Of a DNA stretch of 11,281 nt, positions 7,473-11,281 are shown in pieces. The first letter of the stretch is position 1, and every line of letters begins with the position of its first letter. This stretch comes from Dechloromonas sp. Lineage in GTDB: Bacteria > Pseudomonadota > Gammaproteobacteria > Burkholderiales > Rhodocyclaceae. The notes under the pieces were generated by a model. It saw only the letters and a list, made by a program, of their open reading frames with translations. It was not told where the DNA came from and ran no database searches. Where the stretch lies: NCBI GenBank assembly GCA_017302355.1, contig JAFLDQ010000112.1:1-11281 (forward strand), given 5' to 3'. Both the position numbers and the translations under genes were made by a program.

Positions 7473-8092
7473 TGAGTCTCGAAAAATTTGTGCCCGCCTG
7501 GGTAAAGCGTATCGGCGTGGCGACGGTAATCCTGTTGTTTGTTGCCGGCATCGTCTTCTGGGGCGGCTTCAACTGGGCGCTCGAGGAGACCAACAAGGAG
7601 GCGTTCTGCATTTCCTGCCATGAAATGAAGGAGAACGTCTTCAAGGAATACCAGAACACGGTGCATTACACGAACCGTACCGGTGTCCGGGCGACCTGCC
7701 CCGATTGCCACGTGCCCAAGGAATGGGGACCGAAGATGGTGCGCAAGATCCAGGCGTCCAACGAGGTCTGGCACAAGCTGCTCGGCAGTGTCGATACGCC
7801 CGAGAAGTTCAACGCCAGGCGTCCCGTCTTGGCGCAGCACGAGTGGGACCGGATGAAGGCCACCGATTCCCGGGAGTGCCGCAACTGCCACCGTTACGAC
7901 TACATGGATTTCACCGAACAGGGTACCCGTGCCGCCAAGATGCACACGAAGGGATTTGCCGAAGGCAAGACCTGCATCGACTGCCACAAGGGCATCGCTC
8001 ACCAGTTGCCGCCGATCGACCAGCATATCGGGCAGCAGAACGAAGGGATGCTGTCGATGTCGAGCGGTGGCAAGCCGGAGGAGAAGAAATAG
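7472..8092 (+). CDS. napC: NapC, membrane-anchored tetrahaem quinol dehydrogenase (NapC/NirT family)
   Basis: The 206-residue protein has one N-terminal membrane anchor (about 13-34, [20 protein letters not shown]) followed by a periplasmic domain with four haem c motifs: CISCH (46-50), CPDCH (76-80), CRNCH (136-140) and CIDCH (168-172). That is the NapC/NirT arrangement. The protein oxidises membrane quinol and feeds Nap[21 protein letters not shown] and [16 protein letters not shown] are diagnostic blocks. Two adjacent ATGs (7469 and 7472) are possible; 7472 is preferred because the AGGGGGGA ribosome site is otherwise too close. The start overlaps the napB stop, implying coupling. The C-terminus is a short charged tail ending KPEEKK. 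It is the last gene of the operon and is followed by a terminator. Confidence 0.95.
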   Translation: MSLEKFVPAWVKRIGVATVILLFVAGIVFWGGFNWALEETNKEAFCISCHEMKENVFKEYQNTVHYTNRTGVRATCPDCHVPKEWGPKMVRKIQASNEVWHKLLGSVDTPEKFNARRPVLAQHEWDRMKATDSRECRNCHRYDYMDFTEQGTRAAKMHTKGFAEGKTCIDCHKGIAHQLPPIDQHIGQQNEGMLSMSSGGKPEEKK

Positions 8093-8110
8093 GCTTTGTC
8101 TTGCGAGTGG

Positions 8111-8135
8111 ACCCCGGCCGCGGCCGGGGTTTTTT
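8111..8135 (+). terminator. Rho-independent terminator of the nap operon
   Basis: ACCCCGGCCGCGGCCGGGGT (8111-8130) is a perfect 20-base palindrome immediately followed by a T run ending at 8135. It starts 18 bases after the napC stop codon. Strong stem, T tract and position all agree on a terminator for nap transcripts. Confidence 0.9.
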
Positions 8136-8183
8136 CTGGGTTCATCTCGCCTTTGCGGGAAACACGGCCTCGATCTTTAGGAA

Positions 8184-8208
8184 GGCGGATTCAACTCTGA
8201 AGTGCAAC
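8184..8208. repeat. Probable terminal inverted-repeat end of an IS30-type element
   Basis: The segment GGATTCAACTCTGAAGTGCA and its flanks overlap the stop codon of the IS30 transposase fragment. Its reverse complement begins GTTGCACTTCAGAGTTGAAT, resembling the ends of several IS30-family elements, where the terminal repeat overlaps the transposase 3' end. No matching left-end repeat was found in the window, so the element is incomplete. Confidence 0.4.
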
Positions 8209-8462
8209 GGCTTCAAGACGAAAGTGTGGTTGTTCCATGAACACCTCGTGTGGGGTTCGGAAACCGAGGCATTTTCGGGGTCGCTGATTCAGTCGGTGCA
8301 TGGCAAGTGCGACCTCCCTCTTTGTGATGGAATCGAAGCGCATCTTCTTCGGGAAGAACTCCCGAATCAGGCCGTTCATGTTCTCGTTGGCCACCGTTCC
8401 CAAGACGCGTAGGAATGGGCGAAGAAGAAATCCGCATTGAGCATTTTGGCGATCTTCTCGTG
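8191..8462 (-). pseudogene. Truncated, frameshifted IS30-family transposase (C-terminal part only)
   Basis: Two minus-strand frames join into the end of an IS30 DDE transposase. The upstream frame reads HEKIAKMLNADFFFAHSYAS and then WER (8462-8394). After a one-base shift near 8392-8397 the next frame gives ANENMNGLIREFFPKKMRFD, then RLNQRPRKCLGFRTPHEVF, ending VALQS at 8191. The family pattern is '[25 protein letters not shown]...LN-RPRK-LGY-TP'. The glutamate of NEN, third member of the DDE triad, is retained, but both aspartates and the whole N-terminal DNA-binding part are missing, so it cannot be active. It lies just beyond the nap terminator, pointing back toward the operon. Confidence 0.85.
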
Positions 8463-8643
8463 TGCTTTCGCTGAAAGATCGGTCCGGCAAGAGCCGAATA
8501 CCCGGCATGAAGCGAAAGGCCACGGGCGGCTGGCCGTTACTCCGGCTGCTATGTCCGTACTATTGTGTCGGGCGATTCTTCCGGCCATGCGCTGGCGAGT
8601 GATGCGCACGTTCACACCTGTTTTGCAGGCACCCGTGGCGTGA
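8463..8643. other. Non-coding or decayed spacer, nothing recognised
   Basis: Between the IS30 fragment and the coding-like fragment I see no supported gene, RNA or repeat. Open frames on both strands lack recognisable motifs. It is probably decayed sequence left from insertion and deletion events. Confidence 0.4.
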
Positions 8644-8832
8644 TCATTTTGCCCCATTCGCGCCGGCACGGGGGGAACCTGCGCGCTTCGCCAAATCCCG
8701 GCCTACCCGGAGATTTCTGGAGTCAGCACGTTCGGCGTCACGGAAATCAGCATCTTTTCGCCGTCGACCGAGACGCGCTTCGGGTTCGTCTCCGTCGATT
8801 TCCAGCGGCTGCGGCAGACGGCCCGGGTGTGA
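8644..8832 (+). pseudogene. Coding-like fragment of unknown origin, no start codon
   Basis: An open plus-strand frame without a start codon ends at the TGA 8830-8832. Its last 42 codons encode YPEISGVSTFGVTEISIFSP followed by STETRFGFVSVDFQRLRQTA and RV. By hand count 36 of these 42 codons end in G or C, as in the intact genes here, and the segment is rich in alternating beta-type residues. It looks like the 3' end of a real gene whose front was lost, perhaps through the adjacent IS event. I do not recognise the family; a chance open frame cannot be excluded. Confidence 0.3.
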
Positions 8833-8881
8833 TTCCGGATGTGGATCGTCCGGGGCGCGCCGAAAGCGACGAGATTGCCGA

Positions 8882-8910
8882 TTGACTGCACCTGTCCGCC
8901 CCCCGATACT
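8882..8910 (+). promoter_or_regulatory. Probable promoter of the MscS/cNMP-binding channel gene
   Basis: TTGACT (8882-8887, 5 of 6 to TTGACA) and GATACT (8905-8910, 4 of 6 to TATAAT) are spaced exactly 17 bases apart. Transcription would start near 8917, leaving a leader of about 120 bases before the ATG at 9037. It also argues against the longer in-frame start at 8839, which lies upstream of this promoter. Confidence 0.45.
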
Positions 8911-9036
8911 GCCCGGCGAAGGATCGGGATCCGTGTCCGTGCGGCGGTCGGCGCCTCCGTGCGGACGGGAACGAGATGGGGTTCGCGGCCCGCCGGAGCC
9001 TTCCGGCGCTGGGCGCTGATTCGGGGAGGGGTGGCG

Positions 9037-10569
9037 ATGGAAGCAGCGATGCACAGGATCTGGACCTTTTTCTGGCTGCCCGAGACCAAGTACGTCATCG
9101 GCGCCGTCGCCTTCTTCGCGCTGCTGTCGTTGCGGCTGCTGCCCAAGGAGCGGCAGCGGGTGGCCAGGACGACGGTGGTGTTCGTTCTCTGCCTGGTCGG
9201 CCAGTTCGTTGGCGCCGTGTTCGAGGCGCTCGACTATTCGCGTTTCGCGGTAATGATCCACGAGTTCTTCGTCATCGGTTCGGGAATGGCGGTGTGCCGC
9301 CTGGTGGCGATCTTCGTCTTCCGCGTCATCCTGCAGCGCTTCGGCATCGTCGTCGCGCGCATCGCCGAGGACGTCATCGTTCTCGTCGTCTACGCCGCCT
9401 TCATCCTCGGGCGGCTGCACATCGTCGGACTCGACCCGTCGAGCCTGCTGACTACTTCGGCGGTGATCACGGCGGTGCTGGCATTCGCGATGCAGGATAC
9501 CCTGGGCAACATCCTGTCGGGCGTCGCGCTGCAGCTCGACAACTCGCTGCGCACCGGCGACTGGGTCAAGATCGACGATCTCACCGGGCGGGTGGCGCAG
9601 ATTCGCTGGCGGCAGACGACGATCCGCACGCGCAACGGCGACGTCGTGGTCGTTCCCAACAGCCAGTTGATGCGCGGCAGGTTCACCGTCTTCGGCCGCG
9701 CCGACATTCCCAACTGGCCGTGGCGGCGCTGGATCTGGTTCAACATCACCTACGACTCGCCGCCGACGCTGGTGATCCAGAAGGTGGAGAAGGCGATCCG
9801 CACCGCCGACATCCCCAACGTCGCGCGGGAGCCCGCCCCGACCTGCGTGCTGATGGAGTTCGGGCAGGGCTACGGGCGCTATGCGCTGCGCTACTGGATG
9901 CTCGATCCGCAGCCGGACGACCCGACGGATTCGGCGGTGCGCGTGCATGTCCTGGCGGCGCTGCAACGCGCGCGGATGGAATTGGCGGTGCCGGAACACT
10001 CATTGCACATCACCAAGGAAAACGAAGCGTATCGCAAGTCGCTGCAGCGCCGCGAAGTCGACCGCCGCATCGCCGACCTGCACAAGCTGGAGCTGTTTTC
10101 CAGCCTGCAGGAGGAGGAGCTGCGAACCATCAGCGAGCGCATGGTCTACGCGCCATTCGCTTGCGGCGACGTCATCTTCCATCAGGGCGACGCACCGCAC
10201 TGGCTCTATCTGCTGGCGGACGGCGAAGCCGAAGTGTGGATGGAGTTTCCCGAACAACCGCGGCAGCTCTTCCGCACGATCCAGGCCGGCGGCACCTTCG
10301 GCGAGAAGGGGGTGCTGACCGGCGAGCTTCGCCGCGCCACGATCGTCGCCAGCACCGATGTCGTCTGTTACCGCCTCGACCGCGCCACCGTCGAGGAGAT
10401 CATCCGTTCCCGGCCGGAAATCGCCGAGGCCATCGCCGAAATCCTCGCCCGCCGCGAAGCCGAGATGGACAGTTTCAGGAACCAGTTCATCGGCGCCTCC
10501 GGCGACCATCCGGGCCCGCAGCCAAAAGCGGGCATCCTGGGCAAGATCAGGGACTTCCTGGGGCTGTGA
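9037..10569 (+). CDS. MscS-family channel with C-terminal cyclic-nucleotide-binding domain
   Basis: This 510-residue protein has about four hydrophobic segments (roughly 18-35, 44-63, 76-100 and 109-130) followed by the MscS pore helix and beta domain: SAVITAVLAFAMQDTLGNIL (141-160), then SGVALQLDNSLRTGDWVKI and VVVPNSQLMRGRF (about 203-215). After a soluble region (about 230-330) comes a cyclic-nucleotide-binding (CRP-like) domain from about 351 to 475: GDVIFHQGDAPHWLYLLADG and the phosphate-binding cassette FGEKGVLTGELRRATIVA (421-438) with the expected Glu and Arg. This matches the bacterial cyclic-nucleotide-gated (bCNG) branch of the MscS superfamily. It probably forms an inner-membrane channel gated by a nucleotide rather than mainly by tension. 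The ATG at 9037 follows GGGGAGGGG; a longer in-frame start (8839) adds a non-conserved Arg-rich stretch. Confidence 0.9.
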   Translation: MEAAMHRIWTFFWLPETKYVIGAVAFFALLSLRLLPKERQRVARTTVVFVLCLVGQFVGAVFEALDYSRFAVMIHEFFVIGSGMAVCRLVAIFVFRVILQRFGIVVARIAEDVIVLVVYAAFILGRLHIVGLDPSSLLTTSAVITAVLAFAMQDTLGNILSGVALQLDNSLRTGDWVKIDDLTGRVAQIRWRQTTIRTRNGDVVVVPNSQLMRGRFTVFGRADIPNWPWRRWIWFNITYDSPPTLVIQKVEKAIRTADIPNVAREPAPTCVLMEFGQGYGRYALRYWMLDPQPDDPTDSAVRVHVLAALQRARMELAVPEHSLHITKENEAYRKSLQRREVDRRIADLHKLELFSSLQEEELRTISERMVYAPFACGDVIFHQGDAPHWLYLLADGEAEVWMEFPEQPRQLFRTIQAGGTFGEKGVLTGELRRATIVASTDVVCYRLDRATVEEIIRSRPEIAEAIAEILARREAEMDSFRNQFIGASGDHPGPQPKAGILGKIRDFLGL

Positions 10570-10657
10570 GCGCGTGATCGGAAGTGTCCGGGCAGTCGCG
10601 CGACGTCGCGTGGTCGCGTTAGAATCGGCAACATTCCTGTGGCGAGGGCAATTTCCG

Positions 10658-11026
10658 ATGACTCATTCTCCCGTGCTGGCGCTGGTCGTGTTCTCCCTTG
10701 CCCTGGCGGCCTGCGAGAGCGCGCCCAAGGCGCCGCCATCCGCGCAGAATCCCCAGCTCGAACTGAAGCTTGCCAACGGCGCCTACCACTGCGAGCACAA
10801 GGTACGCATCCAGGTCGAGCGGGAAATCCGCGACCGGGTGAACCGCCGCATCACGATCGTCTGGAATGGCAACCGCTACCGGCTCGAGCGCGACCCCTCG
10901 TATTCGGGACTTCCCCGCTTCGAGGACAGCGCCAGCGGACTGGTGTGGATCGACCTGCCCTGGAAGGGCATGCTCCTCGACGGCAAGACGAACAAGCCGC
11001 TGGTCAATGAATGCCGGCCGGCCTGA
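10658..11026 (+). CDS. Small lipoprotein resembling MliC-type lysozyme inhibitors
   Basis: The 122-residue protein has a lipoprotein signal peptide, MTHSPVLALVVFSLALAAC, with lipobox LAAC and lipidated Cys19. Residue 20 is Glu rather than Asp, so outer-membrane sorting is expected. The mature part begins with a Pro/Ala-rich linker, then a beta-rich domain: GAYHCEHKVRIQV, RRITIVWNGNRYRLER, YSGLPRFEDSASGLVWIDLP and KPLVNECRPA. A cysteine near the domain start, a G-x-x-Y-x-L strand, an SG-containing loop and a final cysteine recall the MliC/PliC fold that inhibits c-type lysozyme. This is a pattern-level assignment and no residue contact can be verified. The ATG at 10658 is chosen because it starts the signal peptide. 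It lies 88 bases after the channel gene; TAGAAT at 10620-10625 may be a -10 box but no good -35 is seen. Confidence 0.6.
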   Translation: MTHSPVLALVVFSLALAACESAPKAPPSAQNPQLELKLANGAYHCEHKVRIQVEREIRDRVNRRITIVWNGNRYRLERDPSYSGLPRFEDSASGLVWIDLPWKGMLLDGKTNKPLVNECRPA

Positions 11027-11136
11027 GGGACCGCGCGAGCGGCCCGGCGCGTGCCCGCGCGCGAAGCCGCCGGCCTGCCTCTGGACAGCCAGACCATCGA
11101 GGTTTAGGCTTTCGACCGATTACAAGGGGGGTGCAA

Positions 11137-11196
11137 ATGTCCGAACCAGGCGAAAAAAGCCTCCGTTCGTTGTCGGGTGGCGCGACGGATTCATGA
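11137..11196 (+). CDS. Very short ORF (19 codons) with strong ribosome site, possible leader peptide
   Basis: MSEPGEKSLRSLSGGATDS is preceded by AAGGGGGG at proper spacing. Its stop TGA overlaps the ATG of the next frame as ATGA (11193-11196), the pattern of translational coupling. A weak promoter-like pair, TGGACA (11082-11087) and TAGGCT (11105-11110) with 17-base spacing, lies upstream. It could be a leader peptide, the true start of a gene broken by a frameshift, or chance. No family is recognised. Confidence 0.25.
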   Translation: MSEPGEKSLRSLSGGATDS

Positions 11197-11281
11197 TCAA
11201 TATGCTCCATGTCGGCTGGGAGCGCCATGGGAGCAGCGCTCCCGAGGCCGTCGCCAGACCGGAAAAGAGGGTCGGGTGGTT
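11193..11281 (+). CDS. Possible gene start, cut by the right edge; unidentified
   Basis: From ATG 11193 the frame reads MINMLHVGWERHGSSAPEAV and stays open to the end of the window. Together with the ATGA overlap to the preceding short ORF this could be the beginning of a gene. Only 29 codons are visible and no motif is recognised. An inverted repeat, GGGAGCGC (11218-11225) with GCGCTCCC (11236-11243), lies within it. Confidence 0.22.
   Translation, partial: MINMLHVGWERHGSSAPEAVARPEKRVGW

Noticed and set aside
8839..9036. In-frame extension upstream of the channel gene, starting at ATG 8839
   Set aside because: The extra 66 residues are Arg/Pro-rich with no membrane segment, and the best promoter candidate (8882-8910) and ribosome site lie downstream of this start.
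8644..9999. Long minus-strand open frame opposite the MscS channel gene
   Set aside because: Composition is Arg/His/Asp-rich and repetitive, typical of the antisense of GC-rich coding DNA; the sense frame encodes a complete recognisable channel.
8976..10577. Plus-strand open frame (533 codons) in a second frame of the channel gene
   Set aside because: An out-of-frame shadow made mostly of Arg, Ala and Gly; the channel frame explains the region.
1..11281. CRISPR array, tRNA or rRNA genes, or a known defence island
   Set aside because: Nothing with regularly spaced repeats was seen, and I noticed no tRNA-like cloverleaf or rRNA segment. The genes are metabolic, stress and envelope functions.

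Overview
The window is GC-rich, tightly packed chromosomal DNA of a betaproteobacterium. Family content (a periplasmic Nap nitrate reductase, AhpC/AhpF, an ELM1-like protein beside a glycosyltransferase) and strong codon bias toward G/C fit the Rhodocyclales (Dechloromonas/Azospira/Accumulibacter-like), but that placement is inference, because no rRNA or marker gene is present.

Layout, left to right. (1) 1-1063, minus strand: the start of a GT4-type glycosyltransferase cut by the window edge, preceded by an ELM1/DUF1022 family gene that overlaps it by 19 bases; this looks like an envelope or LPS-sugar locus. (2) 1064-1688: no intact gene. It holds a probable promoter for the ELM1-like gene, a frameshifted remnant resembling a small protein found beside site-specific recombinases, and a hairpin whose T tract points rightward. 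(3) 1689-3916, minus strand: ahpC then ahpF, the peroxide-scavenging alkyl hydroperoxide reductase, with two strong hairpins between them. (4) 3917-4191: a divergent control region, with an OxyR-like site on the ahpC side and an FNR/CRP-family box on the nap side. (5) 4192-8092, plus strand: napD-napA-napB-napC, a compact periplasmic nitrate reductase operon closed by a textbook terminator. (6) 8131-9036: a decayed stretch with a frameshifted IS30 transposase tail, a coding-like remnant of unknown identity, and a probable promoter. (7) 9037-10569: an MscS-type channel with a C-terminal cyclic-nucleotide-binding domain. (8) 10658-11026: a small lipoprotein resembling the MliC lysozyme inhibitors. 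(9) 11027-11281: mostly intergenic, with a short ORF and a possible gene start running off the edge.

How the genes fit together: NapC takes electrons from membrane quinol and passes them through the dihaem NapB to the Mo/FeS enzyme NapA, which reduces nitrate in the periplasm; NapD attends NapA before Tat export. AhpF recycles AhpC using reduced pyridine nucleotide to remove peroxides in the cytoplasm. The back-to-back arrangement puts an oxygen- or nitrogen-oxide-sensing box and a peroxide-sensing box in one 275-base gap. The channel and the lipoprotein are envelope proteins with no evident link to nitrate respiration. I found no CRISPR array, tRNA, rRNA or convincing new defence system. The most notable items are the nucleotide-binding MscS channel, the divergent regulatory region, the inter-ahp hairpins and the two decayed mobile-element fragments.
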